Assembly: GCA_034440635.1 (NCBI GenBank)
Contig: JAOTON010002232.1
Span: 518,001-582,000 of the forward strand
Length of the DNA stretch: 64,000 bases
Direction: 5' to 3'
Source of the DNA: Lepas anatifera
Taxonomy: Eukaryota > Arthropoda > Thecostraca > Lepadidae
Both the position numbers and the translations under genes were made by a program. The notes below the pieces were generated by a model that searched no databases, was not told the DNA's origin, and saw only the letters and a list, made by a program, of their open reading frames with translations. Below, in pieces: positions 1 to 62,229 of this stretch (positions within the stretch are counted from its first letter, which is position 1; the number at the start of each line of letters is the position of its first letter).

Positions 1-1754
1 CACAACAGACAGGGGGAGGTCAGCAGCGTCACAACAGACAGGGAGAGGTCAGCGACGTCACAACGGACAGGGAGAGGCCAGCGGCGTCACAACAGAGAGG
101 GAGAGGTCAGCGGCGTCACAACAAACAGGGAGAGGTCAGCGACGTCACAACACACAGGGAGATGCCGGCGGCGTCACAACACACAGGGAGAGGTCAGCGG
201 CGTCACAACAGACAGGGAGAGGTCAGCGGCGTCACAACAGACAGGGAGAGGCCGGCGGCGTCACAACAGACAGGGAGAGGCCGGCGGTGTCACAACCGAC
301 AGGGAGAGGCCAGCGGCGTCACAACAGGCAGGGAGAGGCCAGCGGCGTCACAACACACAGGGAGATGCCGGCGGCGTCACAACACAGGGAGAGGTCAGCG
401 GCGTCACAACAGACAGGGAGAGGTCAGCGGCGTCACAACAGACAGGGAGAGGCCGGCGGCGTCACAACAGACAGGGAGAGGCCGGCGGTGTCACAACCGA
501 CAGGGAGAGGTCAGCGGCGTCACAACAAACAGGTAGAGGTCAGCGGCGTCACAACAGACAGGGAGAGGTCAGCGACGTCACAACAGACAGAGAGAGGCTA
601 GCGGCGTGACAACAGACAGGGAGATGTCCGTCAAAACAGACAGGGAGAGACCAGCAGCGTCGGAACAGACAGGGCGAGGCCAGCAGCGTCGGAACAGACA
701 GGGAGAGGCCATCAGCGTCACCACAGACAGGGAGAGGCTAGCGGCGTCACAACAGACAGGGAGAGGCCAGCGGCGTCACAACAGACAGTGAGAGGTCGGC
801 GGCGTCACAACAGACAGGGAGATGCCGGCGGCGTCACAACAGACAGGGGGAGGTCAGCAGCGTCACAACAGACAGGGAGAGGTCAGCGACGTCACAACGG
901 ACAGGGAGAGGCCAGCGGCGTCACAACAGACAGGGAGAGGTCAGCGACGTCACAACAGACAGGGAGAGGTCAGCGGCGTCACAACAGACAGGGAGAGGCC
1001 AGCGGCGTCACAACACACAGGGAGATGCCGGCGGCGTCACAACACACAGGGAGAGGTCAGCGGCGTCACAACAGACAGGGAGAGGTCAGCGGCGTCACAA
1101 CAGACAGGGAGAGGCCAGCGGCGTCACAACAGACAGGGAGAGGCCAGCGGCGTCACAACAGACAGGGAGAGGCCAGCGGCGTCACAACAGACAGGGAGAG
1201 GTCAGCGGCGTCACAACAGACATGAAGAGGTCAGCCACAACAGACAGGGAGAGGCCATCGGCGTCACAACAGACAGGGAGAGGCCAGCAGCGTCACCACA
1301 GACAAGGAGAGGCCAGCAGCGTCGGAACAGACAGGGAGAGGCCATCGGCGTCACCACAGACAGGGAGAGGCCAGCGGCGTCACAACAGACAGGGAGAGGC
1401 CAGCGGCGTCACAACAGACAGGGAGAGGCCGGCGGCGTCACAACAGACAGGGAGAGGTCGGCGGCGTCACAACAGACAGTGAGATGCTGGCGGCGTCACA
1501 ACAGACAGGGAGAGGTCAGCTGCGTCACAACAGACAGGGAGAGGTCAGCGACGTCACAACGGACAGGGAGAGGCCAGCGGCGTCACAACAGACAGGGGAG
1601 AGGCCGGCGGCGTCACAACCGACAGGGAGAGGTCAGCGGCGTCACAACAGACAGGGAGAGGCCAGCGGCGTCACAACAGACAGGGAGAGGCCAGCGGCAT
1701 CACAACAGACAGGGAGAGGCCAGCGGCGTCACAACAGACAGGGAGAGGCCGGCG
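1..1754 (+). repeat. 29-bp minisatellite (left part)
   Basis: About 60 tandem copies of a 29-bp unit of the form CACAACAGACAGGGAGAGG + YCAGCGGCGT, with point variants and some short units. Because 29 is not a multiple of 3 and the unit lacks stops on the plus strand, all three plus frames read through as RQGE/TDRE/QTGR-type repeat peptides; these are not genes. It begins before the window. Confidence 0.97.
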
Positions 1755-4437
1755 CACGATGGGCCAGGTCGGCTTCAAAATCGCTTTTTAATCGTGAATC
1801 GACTTTTCTGCTTTGCAAATTTTGTTGGCAGTTTCCGACGTAGAAATGAACGGCGCATGGCGTAGTACTATTGAAATTCATCAGAAATAATATCTTCTTG
1901 GTGAAAAACGCTGTCAAAGTCAACATATTCTGGGTTGTTCCGAGACAGCCTCCCAAGCCTACAAATCGCGGTCCATCTTTCTTTCGCTCCTGCTCCGTAT
2001 ATTATGTTGGTAAAAAGTAAACAACTGCTGGACTTGCTCACAGCTGTTGTTAACTTATGATCTGGAAGCAAAAAGACGATACATTTGTAAAATGAAACCT
2101 ACTTTTTGCGCCTTTAATGGATACAGGTTCAAGGGCGTAATTCACTAACATTTTTCCAAATATAAATAGTTTCAAAATTTGTTCCACGGGGGTCCAGGGG
2201 TTTTAGAACGTCATTGGCACCAGAAACACCTTGTCATGATGGGTGAACAATTATTTTTTGCGCATTTTTGCGCCAATTCGAAATATTTGGGTTTTAATGG
2301 TGGCATGCGCGCGGCCCACGGGCCCCGCATCCCATTAAGCTGCGATGGTTTGCTCTACTACTGTCAAGCGCTAGTTATGGCTAAAGCTATTTACTTAACA
2401 TTTCAATTGCAGTGGGTGAAGAAAATAATTCATTGAATGGCAATCTCAAATATAAGTCATGAATAGGTTTGTTTCCGGCACGCTGTTTTGGGGAACACAC
2501 AAAGTGATTAATTAGGACATGATTCTAAGAGTATAGCGTTGTCTCTCAGTACCTATTTCTCGCTGAACTTGACCTGTACTGACTTGTCTTATTGAGCCTT
2601 TCTATGATTCCTGGGCTTTCTGTCTTCCCTGGCGGGTTCAAATGCCGAGTTCAAACAAAGGGTGTGTTTGAGAAGTGACCGGACGCACACAGGGAGATAA
2701 GTCACGGGCGCCTGATTGTGATTGCACCGTATGGAGAAACCTAGAAGTGTCCCCTCTGTTTTTGTCAGACAACTAGGGTCAATGGACAAAACAAATACGA
2801 TATCCATGGGGTTCGTTCGTATATCGTATGTCTTTGCTGGCAAGTCAGTTGCTCTGTCACTGCAGTGGTGTGAAGTTCTCCCAGCGTTGTCGATAACTAG
2901 GACACCTGCTTTAAATGTTGTGCACTACCCATTTTATCTAAAAAGGAATCCACCGCTAAGGAACGCTTGAGAAAGAACTGATTGGATGCATCGAGCTGAG
3001 TGGTGGTGTAAATAAGGTGACCCGTGGAAAACCTGTTATATTATGTTGATAGCAAAAGAGGTTCTAACTTATCTGGTTCCGAGCTCCACAAAAGCAAGGC
3101 TGCACTTCATGTTTTTCTGACAAAGGCAAAAGCACATTGGAACGACGCAGGACGGCACAAGGAGTATTTTTTGCAAAAACAAGGCATGGCTTCATTCAGA
3201 ACTGGAAGGCATATTTATGGGATCTTATGCCCCTCAAGAGGCAAAAACCTCCGTCATACGGGGACGGCCCGTTCCCGATTTTGACCGACGAAGTCAGCGG
3301 ACGCCAAGTGGCATGCAACAGCAAAGCTATCCACGCACTGTGCTAATAAACTTTTGCATGCAGCGAAAAGGCGATCAAGCTCTGAAGGAAGAAGATATTT
3401 GTCCTACGTATTAAATGAAGCAACAGTGGCACCCTCTCACCCCACAAAAGTGTGGAGACTATTGCAACGGTCTGTGTCTAAGCCTCGTATATATAGCAGG
3501 GATGAGGCCCTGGCTATATTCATCGATGCTCGGCACACCAAATTCACGTGGCAGTATACCCGACTGTCGGCAAAGCAGCAAGGTGGATATCTATCCCACA
3601 TACAACATAATCCGGGAAGCCAAAGCTGCTTGTTTACCCGACAGTATAAAGGTAGATCCCAACCGGGCCGAGGTACCTCTGCAGTCTTTGCTGCCGGTCA
3701 TGAGCTCTTCTTCTGCGTCTGAGCCCCTTTGGAAAAGAGGTCAAAACAAGCACCGGCTTGCAGCTGATGCTCTAGCTCTCCTGAGTAAGGACATCTCCCT
3801 GGAGCTTCCAAGATCAACTCCTTCCACGTCTGCAGCGCTTGGAGCTCCAAGCATTGATTCGGACAGTGATGAGGAATAAGCAGCGCACAATGACCTCAGG
3901 TTGGTCCATATAACCTTAAGCGGGGCGTTGATTTAATGAAAGGCGTTCTCTTTGTAATCATAGAAACAAATACAGGTCCAGAACCAAATTCTTTATGGCT
4001 GACGTTTATTCGTGATATCACAAGTAGTCTTTTACTGACGAAGCCCGTTTCGTAGCATTCAAGCTTGAGAGAATGAGATAGGTAATATTGATATCATTAT
4101 TTTCCATAAAACGACTACAACGCAATCACGAAGTCTAACTTGTCTCAGTCTTCTAAGTTTAGTTGACAATATAAACTATCTTTAAAGCTCAATGATGACA
4201 AAAACGGTCTAAAAATTACAAATATCCGACAGCAGACATAATTGGGCCTAATGGCTGATTTCGAACTAAAAACGCGCTATGTTAAAAGGGCTGATGAGGT
4301 CAACTGATCACTCCTACGCAAAAACGAATACTGAAATCGAATTCAGGGCACCCAATTACCCCAATGGCCACCTCCATGATGCCTTCGGTTAATTATCTGA
4401 ATGAAAAGCGATTTTGAGGGCCACCTGGCCCACTGTG
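1755..4437. mobile_element. DNA transposon with terminal inverted repeats, inserted in the 29-bp minisatellite
   Basis: The left end CACGATGGGCCAGGT...TTCAAAATCGCTTTT (1755-1788) is matched in inverted form by the right end at 4402-4437. Satellite units resume immediately after. The inside holds overlapping broken plus-strand ORFs (3024-3879), with DEALAIFIDARHTKFTWQY in one frame and VDIYPTYNIIREAKAACLPD in the next, which resemble a frameshifted transposase-like protein. Flanking copies share about 5 bp (CGGCG/CAGCG) as a possible target duplication. Superfamily not assigned. Confidence 0.7.
3024..3879 (+). pseudogene. Decayed ORFs inside the TIR element (transposase-like)
   Basis: Three overlapping frames continue one another (3024-3284, 3137-3346, 3354-3722/3415-3879), so one coding region seems broken by frameshifts. 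The last part has an acidic end (SIDSDSDEE). The family is uncertain: the IYPTYN-IREAK pattern recalls uncharacterised transposon proteins repeated in hydra and aphids. This is from memory and unverified. Confidence 0.4.
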
Positions 4438-4629
4438 CAGCGGCGTCACAACAGACAGGGAGAGGTCAGCGACGTCACAACAGACAGGAAGAGGCCAGCC
4501 ACAACAGACAGGGAGAGGCCAGCGACGTCACAACAGACAGGGAGAGGCCAGCGGCGTCACAACGGATAGCGACAGGCCAGCGGCGTTACAGCTGCTAGAG
4601 ACAGGCCGACGGGGTCACAACAGACAGAA
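4438..4629 (+). repeat. 29-bp minisatellite (right part)
   Basis: About six more units of the satellite at 1-1754, decaying towards 4629. It is the other half of the array split by the TIR element. Confidence 0.9.
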
Positions 4630-5915
4630 GTTTGTGACACGGTCTCCAATTGTCTGTCTAGCCAGAACGCATCCCCCGACCTGAAGTCTGGAATTTTCTT
4701 TATAAACCTGAATTTTTTTGTTTTCCCCCAAAACCACCACGTCTGGAGCCGCCACTGGGTGTAGCACGCAGCTGCAGCACACAACGGACAGGAGCCGGAG
4801 AGAAGTAATGTCAGCATACATAAAGCTCTGGCTCTGACCAACGCCTTGTAGACATCAACGAAGTAGTTGACACGTGAAAATATGTATTCAAGATCAAAAC
4901 AATGAATCAGAAACACTGTATCCAAACGTTTTATTTCAGCGCTTCTATAATGGAATAAAAAACCTGTCAGAATATGCTGCGCGACCTTTATAAGAAACTT
5001 GGGCGTTGTTAAGACGCAGCGATACGGGGTTCCACGCCATCCTCGCGGGGAAAGGGCACCGCACTACCTTCGTCGGTACGGGGGCACGGGGGTAGGTATG
5101 TACCTACCCCCAGCCCCTCGATCTCAGCAACACCGATCTCAGTAAGTAGCGAAAGCCCGAAAGCGGAGTTAAATACTCCGTTTCGGTCTCTGACAAAATA
5201 TCTTCAGACCTTTTTTCGGTCAAGTCATTTTTCAGGTCAATGGAGGTCAACTATGTTTTTATATGAAAATAAAATGGAAACTTATATTTTGTTTTGTAAT
5301 GGCTGACAGAGTAGAGCTATAGAAAAGGCATAAGAACCATTGGAATCCTTTCGTCAAGCCCAAAAATGAAATATATTGTGACTTTGTCTCGTCAAATACA
5401 AAAATTGGCCTGACCTAAGGTCAGGTCAAAGTCATTTTACGACATAATGCAAACCACTCGTACCGCAGTAGTAAGCAAAACACGATGGCGTCAAAATAAA
5501 CGTTCATCTTCAGTTTTGGTAAGTTATCGAATTTAAACTCGATTCCCCTCGCACCTGCAATGGAGATGTCATGGGCCTGGCCTGACCCCCAGTCATCGAT
5601 ATAAAAACCCCGCTTCTACAAATTGTTGTTCTTAGTGACCTTATAATGTGATGTGAGTCTCGGATCGAAAGATGAAGTCTGGTCTTACCGTTCCTGGCAG
5701 TCTGGCCTTACTAAACATTTTTGCGGCGAGGTCACCTGACCTGGACTGACCTGACGTGACCTTGACTAAAAATGTTATCAGAAGCTGCAAAAACACCAGG
5801 TAATAGGTAAACTAAACAAAGCCGTGCCGCACGCGGCCATTTTTGGCTATCTGCAAACACACCAGAGGGGGAAGGGAGCTCACCCCCGGAACGGCGCATG
5901 TTAACGCATGGGTAC
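4630..5915. other. UBR intron, no gene seen; AGGTCA-rich 5200-5770
   Basis: No exon or ORF with family likeness. From about 5200 to 5770 the hexamer AGGTCA and its complement recur (for example CCTGACCTAAGGTCAGGTCA near 5410 and TGACCTGGACTGACCTGA near 5740). The style resembles the inside of the piggyBac-like elements at 35.5 and 59 kb, so it may be an old relative. Confidence 0.5.
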
Positions 5916-55868
<49,953 letters not shown>

Positions 55869-55916
55869 AGTAGTCTTCACAGGTGCCCTTGTGACAACTT
55901 GTATGAGCAGTTTCAC

Positions 55917-56105
55917 TTAAAAGCCATCATACTTGAACCTAAAAATACACCTCCCACCATATGCAAAGGACACCCAACCTTCAATGCCCTGACCAAAATA
56001 TGCAAGGGTCAAATGGCGAGGAACTCCGAGACGCTGATCACAAAGAAATTTCACTTCCCTAGACTGACGTGACCGATGTCTTATCAGGGCCTTTCCCCCA
56101 AGCAT
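55917..56105 (-). other. Possible upstream ORF in the UBR 5' leader
   Basis: A 62-codon ORF (MLGGKALIRHRSRQSREVKF... ending CIFRFKYDGF) closes about 50 bp before the UBR start codon, in a different frame from it. I recognise no domain. If the leader is unspliced here, it is an upstream ORF; it could equally be an unspliced intron remnant or chance. Confidence 0.3.
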
Positions 56106-56734
56106 ATTTGCCGTTGAACGACCAAAAAAGTGAAATAAACAGGATTTCTCTCCAACAACAGCACCGGTTATTATCCTCCGTGGATGGGATAGCTATCACA
56201 AAGGAATTCGATTCGACACCATCACTGAGTACGTAATTTTCGCGAAGCTTTCAGTTCTTTACCAACACCACCATCCCGCAAACACACAACATATCATCTG
56301 CTCCGATTACGTCTCATTTGCCGCAATCTGGGCTGCCACTGCTATTTCCACACTATCCTACCATACTTGGCTCCTGGTACCTAGTAACTGTTCCAAGATG
56401 TTCGACTTTTGCACGTAGTTACAGACGTATCATGGTAAAATGGGGCCCATACGCTTAAATAAATGAGAAAAACAAAAACATGATGAAAATGTGTCCTATT
56501 CTTTTTTTTACACGCAAGTAATTTGCATGATAAATTGGTACCAGATACTGCAAATTATTTGGTAGTTAGAATGATGACGGCTGACTCTGGTTGACGATTA
56601 GAATGCCATCAACACGGATCCGTCACCCATCCAATAATGCATGGCGACTGTCGGGGGCCGACCAGGGGCAGCATCACAGTGGCAGTAGTGAAAATATCGT
56701 ATGCTAAGGTCTCACTTTGAATGTCTGTGGGGAG

Positions 56735-57040
56735 TACATAGGCGGATCCAGGATAACCAATCGGAGGGGGAGGCACCTTTCCGGGGGGGGGCGCCATCCG
56801 GACCAGGGGGCACCACGTTTGACCCCGGACCAGGGGGGCGCCACGTTTGACCAGCAAAACCTATCAGGTGGGCGCAAAATTCTGTCGGTGGCAGTGGCGG
56901 CGATTGAACATTATACTTCCATATATGTATTCATGTTCAGCACATTGCATACACAACACATTTCTCGTATTTTACAAGCACAAAAATGGGGGGGCGAGCC
57001 GGCTCGGGGGAGGGTAATGACATTAAAAACATTGATATAA
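56735..57040. mobile_element. GGCGGATCCAGG-type small element
   Basis: Starts AGGCGGATCCAGGATAACC at about 56741, followed by runs of G and GCGCCA blocks as in the other copies. The right end is unclear. Confidence 0.45.
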
Positions 57041-57094
57041 AAAACAAGGTAAGTAGAATACATTTGCAGATCAATTCACATCGTCTGTTTGCAG

Positions 57095-57315
57095 TTCTTC
57101 GTGCCCCATGCGCCCCGCCAATCAGTCAACACCGCCCCGGGCACTGGGCATAACTCAGCGCCATCTAACAGCACCGAGCGCTCTCCGAGCATCCGCCCAG
57201 AGGTCGCCCGCGCTGGGGCCGCCGCACCCAGCCGAGCCCGCAGCGGGGCGGGTACGGCGGCAGCGCCGGGAGCACAACAGTAGCATCGCACGCCCACAAG
57301 CCGCATGCCTAGGCA
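57095..57315 (-). promoter_or_regulatory. GC/CpG-rich block, candidate UBR promoter
   Basis: A short GC- and CpG-rich island in AT-rich surroundings, about 1.2 kb upstream of the UBR start codon. It holds a CCAAT box (57118-57122, plus strand) directly beside a GC box (CCCCGCC), a common core-promoter pairing. No transcript evidence; it might instead belong to a transposon. Confidence 0.3.
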
Positions 57316-57319
57316 CATT

Positions 57320-58210
57320 GGCTGACGGCCTAGGCACGACTGGCTGAGAGATAAGAACCTGATATTAGACAGAGGCGATTCCAGCAGATCGGCTGGAGAA
57401 GGGGCAAGCTCAAGTCGATGAGCAAAAATAATAGTTATGTTTAACTGTTTAATATCATACAAATTGAAAATATAAATAAAAATTTATGTCGGTGGATTAT
57501 GGAAACGGTTCTGCGACAGTATATGAAAGTACAAGGCAAAATTCAAGAAGGATAGGTAGGTAGGTGAGTAAGCCGGGAAGGACAAGGTACTCACGAGAGC
57601 TGCCCAATTCAACAACAGCTTCGGCACTTCATTGCTTATGACGTCCAATTTCTCGCCGTACGATCGATTTGTGAACGGATTTCTTAAATTTCATGCGCCA
57701 GATTTTGTGCCATGCCTCACGTTCTTCATAAGGGTTTCACAAATTAAATATATCACTAATAGTTGCCAAACAACTGTCCCGCACTAGAAAAGGCTAGACA
57801 TCTGCGAATACAAGAATGTCAATAAACGAATCCGCTGTAACCAAAGTCCTAAGACGCGGCATCGCACGTGCTAGCGTCTAAGTCAAGCCTTGTTGGCGGA
57901 TTTAACGAGCCAGTACTTCCGTGCGAATGAATGAGGTATTAGAGATGTCAATGAAAAAACACTAGTTTGGTTTGCCACGGTGTTAGGCAGATTCAGCGAA
58001 ATCGGGAAGTGCCTAATATCAGGCCTAATATCACATTTGTTGACGGTAAGAACTGCAAACGTGGATTCTCAGAGATGCAAATTATCGGCTCTTTGACCCA
58101 ATGATCCGGAAAAGGAATATTCACTGTAACTTAAACATCGAGTTAAATAAGGTTTATTCCACATACAATACATACCTACATCGACATTTAAAAGTGGTTA
58201 GGCAGTGCCT
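57320..58210. other. Intergenic DNA, nothing recognised
   Basis: AT-rich; no ORF above 60 codons with likeness to a family. Confidence 0.5.
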
Positions 58211-58214
58211 AATG

Positions 58215-58830
58215 TGCCTCTATGGCAGCACCCCACCGGTCGGTGGGCGTCGATTTTCGCATCCTGTGGGAGGGGGAGGGGTGGAAAGTGACATTTCAGG
58301 GGGCGCCATCGAAAATTCAAGGGCGCCGTGACCATTTCAGGGGGCGCCGAGGGTCGATGGGGGCACGTGCCCACTGGGGGGCACCATCCAGACCAGGGGG
58401 CGCAGCTTTTGGGTGGAAGTTTTTATCAGGGGGACGCCAAATCCTATCGGTGGGCGAACTCTCGTATTCTGGCAGGGGCGGGAACCGGCATTTAAATTCA
58501 AGAGGCGCCATTTACCTTTCAAGAGGCACCTTGACCATTTAAGGGGGCGCAGAGGTTTGATCGGGGGAGGCACCGGCCACCTTCTCCCCCTGGATCCATC
58601 AAAGCACGATACCGCCTGAATTTCAATGGACGACTCGTGAAAGGTCGCTTCCCATAGGATCCCTACCTCCCCCTCCGATGCAGATATCGGGACTCCATCC
58701 CCATATAATTTGGCGCCCACCCAATACGCTTTTGGCCAAAAATCGGCGCCCCCCGGTCTGGATGGCGCCCGGCCATGTGGCACCCCCTTCTCCTCCCCGA
58801 TCGGAGACCATAGATCCGCCTATTCTCCTA
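58215..58830. mobile_element. Nested/tandem GGCGGATCC-type elements
   Basis: G-run/GCGCC interior on the left half (TTTCAGGGGGCGCC twice), C-run/GGCGCC on the right half, with CCTGGATCC at 58579 and TAGATCCGCCTATT at 58810. It looks like two copies head to head. Confidence 0.5.
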
Positions 58831-58953
58831 GATCAGCTCTGGCGGGCCCCCGGGGAGGGCTCCAAGTTTTTCCTACTAAAAGGCTGGCATTTTCGACTCG
58901 TTCATAGGAAACACATAAAGCTTGCAATCTAGAGCCTCGGGAGAGGGTCTTAA

Positions 58954-59965
58954 CCCGCGCCCCACCGGGGTCGGCGCCACCTTCGCCCCACCGGGGGCCA
59001 TCGATGGCCCCCTCTAACTCCGAAAATATGGGCGTTAGCGCAAATCTGCAAAGTGCAATGAAAGCTTGCGTGAATTCAGTAAGAAATTACTTCGCATGTT
59101 TTAGTGCTCAGGTCAATGGTTTGACCTCCAGAGGTCAAATTAGGTCAAGATTGGCTATTTTAACTCAAATATGCAATGATTAAGCAAACTGGGCATAACT
59201 CTTATGTCATTAGAGCTATTGAGGCCTGGTAAAGTACATTTGATAGCAAATTGCCAGTACTTTTTCCGCTATGTGGAACGTAAAGACCTCCCGCCAGTGG
59301 TTTGACCGCCAGAGGTCACCTCGTGACCTAATATGACCTGAGGTCACGAAAGGTCACAAAGTGACTCTTGCCGTATATCAAATGAAAGCCAGTGACAAGA
59401 CAAACACGATGGTGTTTGTTTCACTGCTCTAGCTTAATTAGGTCAAAGTTATTGCCAAAATACTGTTTTTGACCTCTGGTGACCTTGGATGACCTTGGAA
59501 AAGTCAAAGGGCAAATATGACCCCTGGGATCCGTGAAAGGGTGTTCAAAAACGTTGTTCTGAGCAGTCTGAGTATTTGCAATCATTTTTGTGACTTTTAT
59601 ATCATGAAACAACTTTTCCTGTGCTTTTCCAATGGGGGGTCGCCTCGTGACCTGACCTCAGGGCACGAAATCAAAAATCCCGGATATACACCTTGTAGAC
59701 CCTGGAGGGGTTATGAAGTGTAGGAAGTTTCAAATCGATCGACTTTGAAATGTAGCTCTTACAGAGCTCTAAAGTGAAGTGAGGTGACCTTGGTTGACCT
59801 CGTCTGGTGACCTGACCTTGGGTGACCCGGGGTAAAAATTTCAGGGATGATGGGAAAATGATGCAGTGAGAGGTAGGCCCTCAACTGCGGTGCTGCGCCT
59901 CGTCGTTTTTCTGCTATCCCGGAAAAACCTTAGGGGGCCATCGATGGCCCCCGGTGGGGCGAGGG
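58954..59965. mobile_element. piggyBac-like nonautonomous element, copy B (inverted)
   Basis: TTAA at 58950-58953 and 59966-59969. Ends CCCGCGCCCCACCGGGG and CCCCGGTGGGGCGAGGG. Interior AGGTCA-rich. It matches copy A at 35511 in the opposite orientation and similar length (1,012 versus 1,015 bp). Confidence 0.85.
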
Positions 59966-60484
59966 TTAAACACCGGAGCGGTTCATAAAAATCCATTCAA
60001 ATGAACGCCAAAACATTTTTATTTTCATTTTCTGTGTCAAAACCGCCAACCGTGATATCACCCAGTGAGCTAGACAACAAAAACCAGGCCCATGTTTTGG
60101 TCCCATTTTCAGGCGTAGTTTCGAATCCTAGGGGCGGCCAAACTTTTCGCATACTCTGAATGTGAAAAACACAATGTGTACGCTGAACGTTGATGAAACT
60201 ATGCGCCATCATAATTTTAGCTCTCAAGGAAGCTTCTGCTCAATGCAGAGGCGGATCCAAGAGTAAATACAGTCATGTTCCAGGGTCGTATCCAAGCGGT
60301 TGGGTGGCGATGGGGCGACCTCGCACCCTTAGCCTGGGATTGAGCACGGCAAAAGGCCCTCCGCAGGTGGCTCCTTTTATGTTCGATGGGCGTTCCCAAG
60401 GTAAATGCAGGAAGTCCAAACTCCACGGACATTGGTCTCGGAACCTCCAATCTAATCTGGGATCCACCGAAAGTATTAAACTTT

Positions 60485-60800
60485 CAATTCAACCACTTGG
60501 GGGACCATGGCAGGGGCAGATTTTTTTCAAAAGAAGGTTGGGTTTAAATCGCAGGAGCCCCCGCTCAGGGTACCTATTTGTAATTTATGGAGGGTGAAGC
60601 CTTTGAACAAATCATCTCTTAGGTGTGTATTTATAGGCACTTATACAGCTGTATAAGTGCCTATAAATACACACCTAAGAGATGATTTGTTCAAAGGCTT
60701 CACCCTCCATAAATTACAATAGGTACCCTGAGGCCCTGCTTTAAACAACCTTCTTTTGAAAAAAATCTGCCCCTGCCATGGTCCCCAAGTGGTTGAATTG
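60485..60800. other. Large near-perfect palindrome
   Basis: Arms of about 150-160 bp meet at CACTTATACAGCTGTATAAG (centre 60648/60649). They differ by few substitutions and short gaps (for example in AATCGCAGGAGCCCCCGC versus its partner). Confidence 0.92.
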
Positions 60801-60984
60801 TAGCCACTTTCAGGTGATTGTCATTATTTCACGATATTTTTCCCAGATTAGCCGACATTACACCAATTCTCACAATTAGCGCGACCCTGCCAGCCGATAT
60901 TGCCCCAGAGCCCGCCGGTAGCGCACCCCTACGTCAGCCGGCGTGAGAAATGCCTTCACCTGCAGCGTACCCACTACCAGCCCG

Positions 60985-61080
60985 GTACCATAGGCGGATC
61001 CAGGAATCCAGGGGATAGGGGTAGGTGCCTCCCCCACATTAACCCTCGGCGCCCCTTTAAACGATCACACCCAGGTAAAA
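60985..61080. mobile_element. Fragment of a GGCGGATCCAGG-type element
   Basis: ATAGGCGGATCCAGGAATCC at about 60991 with a short C-run remainder; the right end is missing. Confidence 0.4.
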
Positions 61081-61084
61081 AAAT

Positions 61085-61960
61085 CTTGCAAAATTGTCTT
61101 GTACAGTTGTACAAGAATCTTTGTGAGAAATTCGGACATTTTCTTACGATCTTGTATAGGAGATCTTGCAAGATCTTGCAAGAATCTTACAAGAATCTGA
61201 AGCAGAATCATGTACATTCTGTAGCAGAATCATGTATGTCTTGCAGCAGAATTATGTAGGTACGCCCTGTAGCAGCCCTTAAAAAAACATTAGGATTTCC
61301 TGATGGTCTGATGGATTTTGTGGGAAATTGAAACAAATATACTGATGGTTTCTGATGGTCTGGTGATTTCTGGTGGTCTGATGGTTTCTGGTGGTCATTT
61401 CCTGGTGGTTTCTGGTGGTCGTTTTCCGGTGCTATGGTGGCTTCCAGCGTTCTGTGATTCCAGCGGTCAGCGGTTTCCAGCGAACCACTACAAGTGGTCT
61501 TCCGAACACAGAAAGAAATTTTTACAAGGGCAAACCTTGTCAGACCCTTGTTTACATGGCAAATTACTAGGGTAAAACGCAAAGCTTGTACGTTCAAAAT
61601 CCGTGCCACGAAAACAAAGGGAAATACAAGGAAAAACTATGTAGAACAATGGTAGAACCATAGTACGACAAGGGATGCTAGAAGACGTTGTACAAACCTT
61701 GTAACTTAACTATGGTTAACCTACATGGCAAAGACAATAGCTGACAACGTCCCCACAAGCCCTCTACTAGGTCATGATTACCCCATAACAAGGGTAGAAC
61801 AAAGCCTTGTGTCCGCCTTGTATGCAACCGCAGCCTTCCTACAAGAGCGTGACGAGGTTAGAACCTTGCTTACACAACCGCTTTACCAGTGCGTAACGGG
61901 GAGGGAACAAGGGTGCTGCAAGGCTTCTTACAAGGGTAAAACGAGACTCGGATTATGTCT
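61085..61960. repeat. Region rich in short ACAAGG/CTTGTAC and GGTTTCTGGTGGTC repeats
   Basis: 61085-61260 repeats CTTGCAAG/CTTGTAC and AGCAGAATCATGTA. 61330-61430 repeats GATGGTTTCTGGTGGTC. 61540-61950 has many ACAAGG or CCTTGT words. No gene. Confidence 0.5.
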
Positions 61961-62120
61961 TTACAACAGCGGCAGATCCAGGACTTCATTTCGGGGGGAG
62001 CTTGGGCGCTCGCGCCTCCCCGCCATAGTGCCTGGACAGCATCCGACTACGCATTTACTTTAGGCACTCTGACATTTCATGGTGTGGAAGGGGGCTTGAG
62101 CCCTCTTAGCCCCTCCCCTT
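61960..62120. mobile_element. GGCAGATCCAGG-type element fragment
   Basis: CAGCGGCAGATCCAGGACTT at about 61968 followed by a G-run and GGGGGCTTGAGCCC. No clear right end. Confidence 0.35.
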
Positions 62121-62229
62121 GTACCTACCTCTGTTTCAAAAGAAACTTTTCAGTCTCTATGCGAAAGCTAAAGCGTCTTCTGGCCCCAAATGCAACCGGA
62201 AGACCATCGGTAGAAAAAGGGTAAGCATT

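Noticed and set aside
162..1865. Long ORFs of GRGQRRHNRQGE-type repeats
   Set aside because: They arise in all three plus frames from the 29-bp satellite; no start context or domain.
57049..57283. Plus-strand exon after GTTTGCAG at 57094, following AAG|GTAAGT at 57049
   Set aside because: The implied intron would be only about 45 bp and the peptide is Ala/Arg-rich without a known domain.
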